Counted from the stretch's first letter, positions 16,889 through 25,526 are shown. The stretch is 48,023 nucleotides of DNA from JBOGWA01 sp050693155 (GCA_050693155.1 JBOGWA010000020.1:1-48023), one strand, 5' to 3'. Notes: generated from the sequence alone by a model not told the origin. A program made the numbers and translations.

Positions 16889-17773
16889 ATGATCAGGCAG
16901 AAGTGTGACGTGCTCGCCAATCGGAAGAGCGGCCCGTATCAGACGATCCGGATTGCCGCCTCCGAGATCGCCGAGGCGGCAAAGCCCGGCCAGTTCATCC
17001 AGGTCGCCATCGAGCCGGGCCACGAGCAACTCCTCCGCCGGCCGTTCTCGATCGCCCATGCGTCTTCGGAGGGGCCGCTCGGAGGGATGATCGAGTTTGC
17101 CGTCTACGCCAAAGGAGGAGGCACGGAGTGGCTTGCCGGAATTCAGGAGCTCCGGACGCTCGACGTCCTCGGGCCGCTCGGAACAGCGTTTCCCTACCCG
17201 CGCGAACTCACGAGCTGCCTGCTCGTCGGTGGTGGATACGGCGCAGCTCCGCTCTACTACCTGACCGACGAGCTCCGGGAACGAAAGAAGCGGGTGACGA
17301 TGATCCTCGGCGCGCGGAGCGCCGACCGGTTGTACGAACCGGTGGAGGCGCGGCGACGGGCAGAGTCGGTGACCGTGACGACCGAGGACGGAAGCGATGG
17401 GATCCAGGGCCTGGTGACCGACGTGATGCCGGGAGTCATCGAAGAGTGTGGGGCGGAGGTCGTCTACGCGTGCGGGCCGAACGTGATGTTGCGCGCGATC
17501 TCTGAGTACTGCCTGCGTGAAGGGATTCCCTGCCAGGTCTCGATCGAGGAGCTGATGGCGTGCGGGTTCGGCGTCTGCTGGTCCTGCGTCGTGCCGGTGA
17601 TCCGCAAGGGAGAGCGCGACTGGGACAACCTACGGACCTGTGTCGAAGGGCCGGTCTTCAACGGCGCGCAGATCTGGTGGGATCGATGGCTCGGGCCCTC
17701 CGAAGACGTGGTGTTGGAGACCGAGGAGGAGGCAGCCGTCCATCAGGCACAGGCGGCGCCCGGTGAGTCGTGA
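16889..17773 (+). CDS. pyrK: Dihydroorotate dehydrogenase electron-transfer subunit
   Basis: PyrK carries electrons from the PyrD flavin to NAD through FAD and a 2Fe-2S cluster. The 294-residue protein has the FAD motif LRRPFSIA, the NAD site LLVGGGYGAAPLYYL, and the cluster ligands Cys 225, 230, 233 and 251 in ACGFGVCWSC and LRTC. It ends with an acidic tail not seen in the shortest family members. ATG 16889 has no ribosome site; a G/C-run palindrome lies just before it. It overlaps pyrD by GTGA, forming the expected class 1B partner. Confidence 0.94.
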   Translation: MIRQKCDVLANRKSGPYQTIRIAASEIAEAAKPGQFIQVAIEPGHEQLLRRPFSIAHASSEGPLGGMIEFAVYAKGGGTEWLAGIQELRTLDVLGPLGTAFPYPRELTSCLLVGGGYGAAPLYYLTDELRERKKRVTMILGARSADRLYEPVEARRRAESVTVTTEDGSDGIQGLVTDVMPGVIEECGAEVVYACGPNVMLRAISEYCLREGIPCQVSIEELMACGFGVCWSCVVPVIRKGERDWDNLRTCVEGPVFNGAQIWWDRWLGPSEDVVLETEEEAAVHQAQAAPGES

Positions 17774-18726
17774 GCCCGGTCTCCCTCGCCGTCGATCTTG
17801 CCGGGGTTCGACTCCCGTCCCCGGTGCTGGGAGCGTCGGGGTGTGTCGGATCCGGCCGGGAGCTTCTCGAATTTCTCGACCATCGCGGCCTTGGGGGGAT
17901 CGTGACAAAGAGCGTCACCGTCGAGCCGGTCCGCGGGCTCCCGACTCCCCGGATGGTCGAAACGCCGTCGGGGATGCTGAACGCGATCGGTCTTCAAAAC
18001 CCCGGCATCGACGAGTTCCTGCGTACCGAAGCGCGGTTCTTCGCCGAGATCGATGTGCCGGTGATCGTCTCGATCGCCGGGAAGAGCGTTCGCGAGTACC
18101 TCGACGTCGTCCAAGGCATCCACCAGATTCCCGGCGTCGTAGCGATCGAGGCCAACATCTCCTGCCCGAATGTCGAGCGCCGGAACGAGGTCTTCGCCTG
18201 CGATCCGGACGCGGCGACGGAGGTCATCGCGGCCGTGGCGCGGAGCACGCCGCTTCCGGTGTTCGCGAAGCTCACTGCCGACGTGACCGACATCGTGGAG
18301 GTTGCTCGCGTGTGCATTCGCGCAGGCGCGCACGGGCTCTCACTCATCAACACGATGCTCGGCATGTCGATCGATACCGAGACGTTCCGTCCACGGCTGG
18401 CGGCGGTTACCGGCGGGCTCTCCGGGCCCGCGATCCGGCCCATTGCGGTGCGCGCGGTCTATCAGGTCGCAACGGCGTTTCCGGAGACCCCGATCATCGG
18501 GATGGGGGGGATCCGGACCGCAGGGGATGCGATCGAGTTTCTCCTCGCCGGAGCGTGGGCGGTCGCCATCGGCACCGCGAACTATTTCAACCCCCACGCG
18601 ATGGTGGAGGTCGCGCGGGGGGTCGGTGCGTTCCTTGCGGCACGAGGCCTCCGGAGCCCCGCCGATCTCAGGGGACGGGTCGAGGTCGGTGACGAGGTCG
18701 ACGAACCCGCTTATCGTCGCGGCTGA
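17770..18726 (+). CDS. pyrD: Dihydroorotate dehydrogenase, class 1B catalytic subunit
   Basis: PyrD oxidises dihydroorotate to orotate with FMN and hands the electrons to PyrK. The 318-residue TIM barrel shows SVTVEPVRGLPTPRM, NAIGLQNPGI, the catalytic cysteine loop ISCPNVE, FAKLTADV, NTMLGMSID and the phosphate site GMGGIRTAGDA. The GTG start overlaps pyrK. The pairing with pyrK identifies the NAD-dependent class 1B. Confidence 0.96.
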   Translation: MSPVSLAVDLAGVRLPSPVLGASGCVGSGRELLEFLDHRGLGGIVTKSVTVEPVRGLPTPRMVETPSGMLNAIGLQNPGIDEFLRTEARFFAEIDVPVIVSIAGKSVREYLDVVQGIHQIPGVVAIEANISCPNVERRNEVFACDPDAATEVIAAVARSTPLPVFAKLTADVTDIVEVARVCIRAGAHGLSLINTMLGMSIDTETFRPRLAAVTGGLSGPAIRPIAVRAVYQVATAFPETPIIGMGGIRTAGDAIEFLLAGAWAVAIGTANYFNPHAMVEVARGVGAFLAARGLRSPADLRGRVEVGDEVDEPAYRRG

Positions 18727-19372
18727 CTTCTCCGATCCAAACCGGGCGGAGACGCTTGCCAAACGGTTGGTGGGAATCGCCGGCATGGTGAAGATCGGCC
18801 TCGAGCTCTTCACGGCGGCGGGCCCCGAGATCGTTCGGCGCATTGGGCGCCACCTCCCGGTCTTTCTCGACCTGAAGCTTCACGACATCCCGACGACGGT
18901 CGAGCGAGCTTCGACGAACGCTGCTCGACTCGGCGTCGAGATGGTGACGGTCCACGGCCTCGGGGGAGCGGAGATGATCCGAGCGGCCGCGTCGGGCGCC
19001 GGGGAAGGCGCAGCCGCGGCCGGCGTGCGGCCGCCGGCCGTCGTCGCCGTGACCATTCTCTCCAGCCTTGCCGAACAGGAGGGGACGTCGTCGACGACGA
19101 TCGGGTTCGAGGCGGTTCGGGCCGGGGCGAGCGGTTTGGTGGTGTCGGGCGAGCAGGTCGCCGTCGTCCGCGAGACGCTCGGAGGTGAGCCGATCCTCGT
19201 GGTCCCAGGCATCCGTCCCGCGGGGGCCTCCTCGAACGATCACGCCCGGCTGCTCACTCCACGGGAGGCGATCGAGGCCGGCGCCGACTATCTCGTGGTC
19301 GGTCGTCCAATCACGCAGGCGGACGACCCGGCAGCGGCCGCGTCCCGGATTCTCGAGGAAGCCACGGCGTGA
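18689..19372 (+). CDS. pyrF: Orotidine 5'-phosphate decarboxylase
   Basis: PyrF decarboxylates OMP to UMP. The 227-residue protein has the catalytic DLKLHDIPTTV (Asp-Lys-Asp triad), TVHGLGG, the phosphate-binding VPGIRP and VVGRPI. The GTG at 18689 overlaps pyrD by 38 bp; it is the only start that keeps the first strand PLIVAADF and has a purine-rich stretch upstream. This is the short bacterial type, not the long mycobacterial form. Confidence 0.94.
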   Translation: MTRSTNPLIVAADFSDPNRAETLAKRLVGIAGMVKIGLELFTAAGPEIVRRIGRHLPVFLDLKLHDIPTTVERASTNAARLGVEMVTVHGLGGAEMIRAAASGAGEGAAAAGVRPPAVVAVTILSSLAEQEGTSSTTIGFEAVRAGASGLVVSGEQVAVVRETLGGEPILVVPGIRPAGASSNDHARLLTPREAIEAGADYLVVGRPITQADDPAAAASRILEEATA

Positions 19373-19932
19373 TCAGCGCCCAGGAGGTCCTCGACCTTCT
19401 TGCCGAGCGGGGAGCCCTGCGCTCGGGGCACTTCTTGCTGTCCTCAGGAAACCACTCCGACACCTACGTCGAGAAGGCCCGGATCCTGGAGGACCCTGCG
19501 ATCGTGACCCGGCTGGCCGAAGAGATCGGCTCGTGGTTCGAGGGCGTTGACACGGTGGCCTCACCCGCAGTCGGCGCGATCCCGCTCGGATTCGCCGTTG
19601 CACAACAGCTCACGGCCCGGTTCGTCTATGCGGAACGAACCGATGACAGGCTCCTCTTTCGACGCGGTTTCAGCTTTCGGAAGGGGGAGCGGACACTGGT
19701 CGTTGAGGATGTGATCACCACCGGTGGGTCGGTGGGGGAGCTGCTCGGCCTCGTGCGTGAGGTGGGGGCCGATCCGATCGGGGTCGCGGCGCTCATCGAC
19801 CGGTCGGTCGGCGACCCCTCTTTCCATCTCCGGGCGTTGGCGCGGGTAGAGGCGAACGTGTTCCGGCCCGAGTCGTGTCCGCTCTGCGACCAGGAGCTCC
19901 CGCTCGAGAGCCCCGGATCCCGCCACGGCTAA
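19369..19932 (+). CDS. pyrE: Orotate phosphoribosyltransferase
   Basis: PyrE adds ribose phosphate from PRPP to orotate. The 187-residue protein has FLLSSGNHSDTYVEKARI at the N-terminus, the PRPP loop VVEDVITTGGSVGELL, and a C-terminal CPLC pair in a tail of the type found in one PyrE subgroup. The GTG start overlaps pyrF (GTGA). It completes the UMP pathway and ends the operon. Confidence 0.95.
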   Translation: MISAQEVLDLLAERGALRSGHFLLSSGNHSDTYVEKARILEDPAIVTRLAEEIGSWFEGVDTVASPAVGAIPLGFAVAQQLTARFVYAERTDDRLLFRRGFSFRKGERTLVVEDVITTGGSVGELLGLVREVGADPIGVAALIDRSVGDPSFHLRALARVEANVFRPESCPLCDQELPLESPGSRHG

Positions 19933-19944
19933 CCGACACCCTGT

Positions 19945-19974
19945 TTGCTGGGCCCGAAAGGGCTTGGATAGAAT
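19945..19974 (+). promoter_or_regulatory. Promoter of the mihF-gmk-rpoZ unit
   Basis: TTGCTG (19945-19950) and TAGAAT (19969-19974) are 18 bp apart in the 72-bp gap after pyrE. Transcription would start near 19981 and the mihF ATG follows with an AGGAG ribosome site. Confidence 0.55.
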
Positions 19975-20004
19975 CGCCCAGGTCCCAACCAACCAGGAGA
20001 TCAG

Positions 20005-20319
20005 ATGCCCCTTCCTCAGCTCACTCCGGAACAACGGCGACAGGCGCTGGTAAAGGCGGCCGAGGTTCGGCGGAAGCGAGCCGAGCTGAAGCAGCGGCTG
20101 AAGTCTCAGCAGCTTGCCCTGAAGGACATCATCTCGATGGGAACCGATGACATCGTCGCGAAGATGAGGGTCTCGGCGGTGCTGGAGGCGCTTCCCGGCG
20201 TCGGCAAGGTCAGGGCCCGGAGGATCATGGAGCGGCTCGACATCTCCGCCAGCCGCCGGATTCGAGGCCTCGGGTCGAAACAGAAACGGGCGCTGCTCGC
20301 GGAGTTCTCGAAGACATAG
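20005..20319 (+). CDS. mihF: Actinobacterial integration host factor
   Basis: mIHF is a nucleoid protein specific to Actinobacteria that bends DNA. The 104-residue protein begins LPQLTPEQRRQALVKAAEVRRKRAELK, a basic helix, followed by the helix-two-turn-helix core MRVSAVLEALPGVGKVRARRIMERLDI and the conserved end RRIRGLGSKQKRALLAEF. It corresponds along its full length to the mycobacterial and Streptomyces proteins and stands, as there, directly before gmk. It is the clearest taxonomic marker in the window. Confidence 0.96.
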   Translation: MPLPQLTPEQRRQALVKAAEVRRKRAELKQRLKSQQLALKDIISMGTDDIVAKMRVSAVLEALPGVGKVRARRIMERLDISASRRIRGLGSKQKRALLAEFSKT

Positions 20320-20909
20320 AAACGGGCCTGCTCGTCGTCGTGTCGGGTCCTTCGGGAGTCGGGAAGGGCACGGTCGTCCGCCGGATGCTCGAACGGCGAT
20401 CCGACCTCGTGCTCTCCATTTCCTACACCACCCGCGCCCCTCGTCCGGGCGAGCAGGACGGTCGCCACTACCGATTCGTGAGCCGCGACGAATTCGAGCG
20501 GATGATCGGCGAGGATGCCTTCCTGGAGTGGGCCGAGGTTTTCGGTGAGCGATACGGCACGCCGGCCGCCGAGGTGGAAGCGACGCGGCGGACCGGACGT
20601 GACGTCATTCTCGAGATCGACGTACTGGGAGCCGCGAGCGTGCGACGAGCTGTTCCCGATTCGCTCCTCGTGTTCCTGGAGCCGCCGTCGGAAGAGGAGT
20701 TGGCCAGGCGTCTGAGGGAGCGTGGGACGGAATCGACGGAGGAACTCGAGCGGCGTCTCGTGGAGGCTCGCCGCGAGCTCTCGGAGGCGCGCCGTTTCGA
20801 CCACGTGGTCGTGAACGACGAAATCAACCGGGCGGCGCAGGAGGTTCTCGCTATAATCGACGCCGCGCGGGCCGCGCGAGGCGCCGGAAACCCCCGAGGC
20901 GCCGGATGA
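20316..20909 (+). CDS. gmk: Guanylate kinase (start codon uncertain)
   Basis: Gmk phosphorylates GMP to GDP. The P-loop SGPSGVGKGT, the GMP site SISYTTRAPRPGEQDGRHYRFVS, EWAEVFGERYGTP, the ILEIDVLGA segment and the lid RLRERGTES are all present. The first ordinary start, GTG 20340, would remove the first beta strand (LLVVV). The frame is open back to 20151 without ATG, GTG or TTG. ATA 20316 overlaps the mihF stop (ATAG), lies 11 nt after GGAG, and gives METGLLVVVSGPSG, a normal Gmk N-terminus; CTG 20328 is an alternative. The function is certain; the start is inferred, and a base error in the assembly is possible. Confidence 0.9.
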   Translation: METGLLVVVSGPSGVGKGTVVRRMLERRSDLVLSISYTTRAPRPGEQDGRHYRFVSRDEFERMIGEDAFLEWAEVFGERYGTPAAEVEATRRTGRDVILEIDVLGAASVRRAVPDSLLVFLEPPSEEELARRLRERGTESTEELERRLVEARRELSEARRFDHVVVNDEINRAAQEVLAIIDAARAARGAGNPRGAG

Positions 20910-20922
20910 GGAGGATTTCCAC

Positions 20923-21171
20923 GTGATCGAGCCGAGCATCGACGACCTGATGGAAAAGGTCGGATCGAAGTACGAGCTCGTGATCCTTTCAGCGAAGAGG
21001 GCGCGCGAAATCAACTCCTACTACAGCCAGCTCGGGGAGGGGCGCGGCGAGTTCGTGCCTCCGCTCGTCGAGACCGGCGGCCTCCGAAACAAGCCGCTGT
21101 CGATCGCGTTCGAGGAGATCTCCGAGGGGAAGGTGATCCCGGAGCTGCCCGAGCCCGAGCCTTCGGAGTAG
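20923..21171 (+). CDS. rpoZ: RNA polymerase omega subunit
   Basis: Omega binds the C-terminus of beta-prime and helps assemble RNA polymerase. The 82-residue protein has the conserved block SKYELVILSAKRAREINSYY, followed by PPLVETGGLRNKPLSIAFEEISEGK and an acidic Pro/Glu end. GTG 20923 follows GAGGAGG. The order gmk-rpoZ-coaBC is standard for Actinobacteria. Directly after the stop begins a G-run and then the interspersed repeat C. Confidence 0.93.
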   Translation: MIEPSIDDLMEKVGSKYELVILSAKRAREINSYYSQLGEGRGEFVPPLVETGGLRNKPLSIAFEEISEGKVIPELPEPEPSE

Positions 21172-21176
21172 GGGGT

Positions 21177-21250
21177 TTGGGGGCCTCCGCGGCTCGCCAA
21201 GAGTAGCCCGGTGAAACCGTCATCCGGAGCAGAGCAAGACGCTCCCCCAA
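21177..21250 (+). repeat. 74-bp interspersed element with TTGGGGG ends (copy C)
   Basis: The element starts TTGGGGG (21177-21183) and ends CCCCCAA (21244-21250). Its right part, GGAGCAGAGCAAGACGC, resembles the matching parts of copies A and B. It fills the rpoZ-coaBC gap and ends 4 bp before the coaBC ATG, which has no ribosome site of its own. The ends could pair into a long hairpin. Confidence 0.6.
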
Positions 21251-21254
21251 CCGA

Positions 21255-22454
21255 ATGACCGCGACCGCCTCGCTGGCAGGAAAGCGCGTCTTGCTCGGCG
21301 TTTCCGGAGGGATCGCCGCCTACAAGTCGGCCTCTCTTGCCCGGCTCCTGCGTGATCGGGGGGCCGAGGTTCAGGTCATCATGACGGCGGCGGCGACGCG
21401 TTTCGTCGGCAGGGAGACCTTCTCGGCGCTCACCGGCAGGCCTGTTCCGAGGGATCTCTTCGAGGCGTCCGAGACCGTGCGCCACGTCCAGCTCGCGCAG
21501 GAGGCCGACGCCGCAATCGTCGCTCCGGCGACGGCAAACGTTCTCGCGAAGCTTGCCCTGGGGATGGCGGATGATGTCCTGACCGCCACCCTGCTCGAGT
21601 TCCGAGGGCCCCTCGTCGTTGCCCCGGCGATGCATTCCGGGATGCACGAGGCGCCCGCGACACAGGCGAATCTGGAGACCCTTCGTGCCCGTGGAGTTCG
21701 CGTGGTGGGTCCGGCTTCCGGGCCACTTGCGGCCGGAGACGAGGGAGTCGGACGGATGGTGGAGCCCGACGAGATCGTGTTCGCGCTCGAGGATCTGCTG
21801 GGGGACGCGGGAGACCTTTCGGGCCGGCGAATCGTTGTGACTGCGGGCCCGACGCACGAGCCGCTCGATGCGGTCCGGTTCGTGGGGAACCGTTCCAGCG
21901 GACGGATGGGTTTTGCCCTCGCTCGCGAAGCCGCCACGCGCGGGGGAATGGTGACGCTGGTGACCGGGCCGACGCATCTCGAAGATCCTCCGGGGGTGAG
22001 CGTCGTTCGCGTCGAGACCGCTGAGGAGATGCGAGCCGCCGTGCTCGACGTCTGGGAGGACGCGGAGGCGGTCATCAAGGCGGCCGCCGTCGCCGACTTT
22101 CGCCCCAAGGCGCCCGCGTCCGGGAAGCTGAAGAAGGAGCACGGCCCCCCGGACGTCCATCTGGAGCCGACACCGGACATCCTCGCGGAGCTCGGCGAGC
22201 GGAAGGGTGAGCGGGTGCTCGTGGGTTTCGCTGCCGAGACCGATGAGCTCGAGAAGGCCGGCCGGGAAAAGCTCCGCCGGAAACGGCTCGATCTCGTTGT
22301 CGTGAACGAAGTCGGCGCGCCCGGCACCGGGTTCGACGCCGAGACGAACCGGGCGATGCTGCTCTCGGCCGACGGACGCGACGAGCCGCTCCGGCTGTGG
22401 ACCAAGGAAGCACTTGCGGCTGCGGTCCTCGACCGCGTCGCCGAGCTCCTCTGA
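21255..22454 (+). CDS. coaBC: Bifunctional phosphopantothenoylcysteine decarboxylase/synthase
   Basis: CoaBC couples phosphopantothenate to cysteine (CoaB, with CTP) and decarboxylates the product (CoaC, with FMN) for coenzyme A. The CoaC half (about residues 1-185) has GVSGGIAAYKSASLARLL, HVQLAQEADAAIVAPATANV with the catalytic His, and PAMHSGMHEAPATQAN. The CoaB half has TAGPTHEPLDAVRFVGNRSSGRMG, KAAAVADFRP and FAAETDELEKAGREKL. The 399-residue length is normal. In the CoaC lid the sequence is LAAGDEGVGRM, without the cysteine of the E. coli type, as in other Actinobacteria. Confidence 0.95.
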   Translation: MTATASLAGKRVLLGVSGGIAAYKSASLARLLRDRGAEVQVIMTAAATRFVGRETFSALTGRPVPRDLFEASETVRHVQLAQEADAAIVAPATANVLAKLALGMADDVLTATLLEFRGPLVVAPAMHSGMHEAPATQANLETLRARGVRVVGPASGPLAAGDEGVGRMVEPDEIVFALEDLLGDAGDLSGRRIVVTAGPTHEPLDAVRFVGNRSSGRMGFALAREAATRGGMVTLVTGPTHLEDPPGVSVVRVETAEEMRAAVLDVWEDAEAVIKAAAVADFRPKAPASGKLKKEHGPPDVHLEPTPDILAELGERKGERVLVGFAAETDELEKAGREKLRRKRLDLVVVNEVGAPGTGFDAETNRAMLLSADGRDEPLRLWTKEALAAAVLDRVAELL

Positions 22455-22466
22455 GGGACTGCTCAC

Positions 22467-22483
22467 GCTGGCGCGACGCCAGC
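22467..22483 (+). terminator. GC hairpin between coaBC and metK
   Basis: GCTGGCG (22467-22473) and CGCCAGC (22477-22483) form a 7-bp stem with a CGA loop, 13 bp after the coaBC stop. No T-tract follows. It probably ends or slows transcription before the separate metK promoter. Confidence 0.5.
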
Positions 22484-22504
22484 TCAACCGTCCGAACCAG
22501 TGGC

Positions 22505-22510
22505 TAGAAT
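22505..22510 (+). promoter_or_regulatory. -10 box of metK (leaderless)
   Basis: TAGAAT lies with its last base 9 nt before the metK ATG, so the transcript would start at or within a few bases of the start codon. No ribosome site exists before metK and no clear -35 is seen. I find no SAM riboswitch in this short gap. Confidence 0.5.
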
Positions 22511-22519
22511 CCGGCGGAC

Positions 22520-23704
22520 ATGAGCCGCCGGCACCTTTTCACCTCCGAGTCGGTCACCGAAGGTCACCCGGACAAGCTCGCCGATCAGATCTCCGACGTG
22601 GTCCTCGATGCGATCCTGAGTGACGACCCCAGAGGCCGTGTTGCGTGCGAAACGCTCGTGACAACGGGCCTCGTCGTGGTCGCGGGCGAGATCCACACCT
22701 CCACCTATGTCGACGTTTCGAGCCTCGCCCGGCGCCTGTTGATCGAGATCGGGTACACGGATGCGAAGTTCGGCATCGATGGGGAGACGTGCGGCGTGAT
22801 CACGATGATCCAGGAGCAGTCGCCCGATATCGCGGCCGGCGTCGAAGAAGCAGAGGAGCGCCGCGAGGGTTCCGGGGATGATCTCGACCAGATCGGCGCC
22901 GGCGATCAGGGGATGATGTTCGGCTACGCCTGCCGGGAGACGGAGGAGCTCATGCCGATGCCCATCGCCGTCGCGCACCGTCTCGCCAAGCGGCTGGCCG
23001 ACGTGCGGAAGGCAGGCGTCGTCCCGTACTTGCGGCCCGACGGCAAGAGCCAGGTCACGATCGAGTACGAAGACGATCGACCCATCGGCGTCCGGACCGT
23101 GCTGCTCTCGGCGCAACACCGCGACGAGGTCGATCGCGACACCCTGCTCACCCCCGATTTGGAAGCGGAGGTCGTCGACCCAGTCCTGCGGGAGTTCGAG
23201 CTCGACTCCGAAGGCGTCGAGCTCATCGTGAACCCGACCGGCAAGTTCGAGGTGGGCGGGCCGAAGGCCGATACGGGACTCACCGGCCGAAAGATCATGG
23301 TCGACAGCTACGGAGGCATGGCGCCGCACGGAGGCGGGTGCTTCTCGGGGAAGGATCCGACGAAGGTCGACCGATCGGCTGCCTACATGGCCCGATATGC
23401 CGCGAAGAACATCGTGGCGGCGGGGCTTGCCTCCCGAGCCCAGATTCAGGTCGCCTTCGCGATCGGCAAGGCCCACCCCGTCTCGTTCCTGGTCGACACC
23501 TTCGGAACCTCCGAGATCGATCCTGCTGGTCTCGAGCGCACCGCGCAGGATATCTTCGACTTCCGTCCCGCAGCGATCATCGAGAACCTCGGGCTCGCCC
23601 GGCCGATCTACCGTGAGACCGCCTGCTACGGGCACTTTGGTCGCAAGGAGTTCCCGTGGGAGGCGACCGACCGCGTCGACGAGCTCAAGCGCGCGTTCGG
23701 ATAG
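22520..23704 (+). CDS. metK: S-adenosylmethionine synthetase
   Basis: MetK makes SAM from methionine and ATP. The 394-residue protein has LFTSESVTEGHPDKLADQIS at the start (catalytic His and Asp), GAGDQGMMFGYAC, the GGGCFSGKDPTKVDRSAAYM loop and YAAKNIVAAGLASR. All metal and ATP ligands of the family are visible. The ATG is apparently leaderless behind TAGAAT. priA follows after 28 bp. Confidence 0.97.
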   Translation: MSRRHLFTSESVTEGHPDKLADQISDVVLDAILSDDPRGRVACETLVTTGLVVVAGEIHTSTYVDVSSLARRLLIEIGYTDAKFGIDGETCGVITMIQEQSPDIAAGVEEAEERREGSGDDLDQIGAGDQGMMFGYACRETEELMPMPIAVAHRLAKRLADVRKAGVVPYLRPDGKSQVTIEYEDDRPIGVRTVLLSAQHRDEVDRDTLLTPDLEAEVVDPVLREFELDSEGVELIVNPTGKFEVGGPKADTGLTGRKIMVDSYGGMAPHGGGCFSGKDPTKVDRSAAYMARYAAKNIVAAGLASRAQIQVAFAIGKAHPVSFLVDTFGTSEIDPAGLERTAQDIFDFRPAAIIENLGLARPIYRETACYGHFGRKEFPWEATDRVDELKRAFG

Positions 23705-23732
23705 GACGCAGGCTTCGGCGGCAGGGCGGCCG

Positions 23733-25526
23733 GTGGCCGTCGCCGTCGCGGTCCCGCGACTCGAGCTCGATCGACCGTTTACGTACCTGATCCCCGAGCC
23801 GGAGTCGGTCTCCGTCGGCACGCTCGTGTCGGTTCCCTTTCACGGCAGGACGGTGAAGGGCTGGGTGCTCGGGCCGACCAGCGAAATCCCCGATCGAGTC
23901 CTTCCCGTGCGAAGGGTTCTCTCGCGTCGTCCGATCTTCGACGAGCGAACGCTCGAGCTCTGCCGGTGGGTGAGCGAGCGATACGTCGTCCCCCTAGCCA
24001 CGGCGATCGGACGGTTGCACCCTCCCCGCGTCGCGGGCGAGGAGGCTCGCAAGACGAGATCGCCCGCGGCCGCCCCCGACGTACTCCCGACCTCCGTTCT
24101 CGCAAGCTACGAACGGGGCGGGGCGCTTCGGGCTGCGTGCTCGAACGGGAGCGGGGCGTTCGTCTTTCGATCTCTTCCCGACGATGAGCAAGCGGCGTGC
24201 CTCGAAGCCGTCGCCGCGTGCGTCGAGGGCGACCGCGACGCCATCGTGCTGGTTCCCGAGTCGCAGCCGACCCCTTCGACGGCCGCTGCCGTCCTCGATG
24301 CATTCGGAGAAGCCGCGCTCTGGTTCGCCGGGGGGGATGCGAGGACACGGTACCGCTCGTGGATCGAGATGCTCGACGGCGTGTATCGCGTCGTCGTGGG
24401 AACGCGCCCCGCCGTCTTCGCCCCTGCCCGACGCCTTGGGCTCGTGTGGGTGCACCGCGACGCCCACCCCGGTCACCGAGAAGAGCGCACCCCCGCGTAC
24501 CACGTTCGGGAGGTCGCGCTCGCCCGTGGCCGGCTCGACGAGGCGGTCGTCGTCCTTGCCGGGCAGAGTCCGAGCGCGGTGGCCGCACTGCTGGCCGATG
24601 AGGGCGGGGCCGAGCTCGTTCGCGCTCCGCGGGCCCGCGAGCGCGCCGCTGCGCCGATGGTCGAGACCGTCCGGTCGGAGCGAGAGGACCGTACGCCTCG
24701 ACTCCGCGATTCGGTTCGTTCCGCCACGAGCGCGTTTCTGCTCGTCTCCCGGCGCGGGTACGGCATTGCCCGCGTGTGCCGCGCGTGTGGTGAGCCGGCT
24801 CGCTGCGGCGAGTGCATGGGCGCGGTCGTGATTCGTCAGGGCCGCGCCGCCTGCGCCGTCTGCGAGAAGCAGGCGGTGTGCGGGCAGTGCGGCGCGGATC
24901 GGTTTCGGGTCGAGCGGGGAGGGACCGAGCGGATCGAGGAGTGGGTCCGCGGCCTAACCGCCCTCGCGATCACGCGCGTCGACGAGGGGGCACAGGCGAT
25001 CCCCATCGAGCCCGGTCTCCTCGTCGTGGGAACGGCAGCCGCGGTGAAGGATGTGGGTCCCCGTCGCGTCGACCTCGTGGGGATTCTCGACCCCGATCGA
25101 GCACTCAGGCGTGCGGGACTCTCCGCTCAGGAGCAATCGTTGGCGACGTGGATTGAGGCCGCCGCTTGGGCGGGGCCCAAGGCGGGCGGCGGGCGAGTGC
25201 TCGTTCAGACCGGAGAACCCGGGCATGCGGCGATCCAGGCGCTCGTTAGGTGGGATCCATGGCGCCTCCACCGATCGGACCGGCAGCGACGCGCAGAGGC
25301 CGGCTTCCCGGTCGGCTTCCCAGTTTTTCGAGTCCGGGGACGGAGCGGGATCCGAGATGCGTTGGCGGAGCTCGACCCCGTCGGCCTGCTGGCATCAGAC
25401 GCGGGGGACGAGACGGTATGCTTGCTGACGCTCCGTCCGGACGCGGTCCCGGCGTTTCGCAGGCGGGTGGTCGCGCTTCTCGAGAAGGGAATCGCGAGGC
25501 GCGTCGAGGCGGAGCCGCAGCTATAG
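23733..25526 (+). CDS. priA: PriA-like primosomal protein without helicase motifs
   Basis: PriA restarts stalled replication forks. This 597-residue protein keeps the N-terminal 3'-DNA-binding domain (RPFTYLIPE, GTLVSVPFHGRTVKGWVLG), the zinc-binding cysteine pairs (CRACGEPARCGEC, CAVCEKQAVCGQCG) and a C-terminal domain ending in DPWRLHRSDRQRRAEAGFP. The Walker A loop is absent, and where the DEEH box should be the sequence is WVHRDAHP, next to the still recognisable VVVGTRPAVFAP and PAYHVREVALARG. Loss of ATPase motifs is typical of actinobacterial PriA, which probably acts as a loader or scaffold. GTG 23733 gives AVAVPRLELDRPFTYL, the usual start. Confidence 0.88.
   Translation: MAVAVAVPRLELDRPFTYLIPEPESVSVGTLVSVPFHGRTVKGWVLGPTSEIPDRVLPVRRVLSRRPIFDERTLELCRWVSERYVVPLATAIGRLHPPRVAGEEARKTRSPAAAPDVLPTSVLASYERGGALRAACSNGSGAFVFRSLPDDEQAACLEAVAACVEGDRDAIVLVPESQPTPSTAAAVLDAFGEAALWFAGGDARTRYRSWIEMLDGVYRVVVGTRPAVFAPARRLGLVWVHRDAHPGHREERTPAYHVREVALARGRLDEAVVVLAGQSPSAVAALLADEGGAELVRAPRARERAAAPMVETVRSEREDRTPRLRDSVRSATSAFLLVSRRGYGIARVCRACGEPARCGECMGAVVIRQGRAACAVCEKQAVCGQCGADRFRVERGGTERIEEWVRGLTALAITRVDEGAQAIPIEPGLLVVGTAAAVKDVGPRRVDLVGILDPDRALRRAGLSAQEQSLATWIEAAAWAGPKAGGGRVLVQTGEPGHAAIQALVRWDPWRLHRSDRQRRAEAGFPVGFPVFRVRGRSGIRDALAELDPVGLLASDAGDETVCLLTLRPDAVPAFRRRVVALLEKGIARRVEAEPQL

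Noticed and set aside
22455..22519. SAM riboswitch before metK
   Set aside because: The gap is only 65 bp and contains a simple 7-bp hairpin with none of the SAM-I or SAM-II core sequences.
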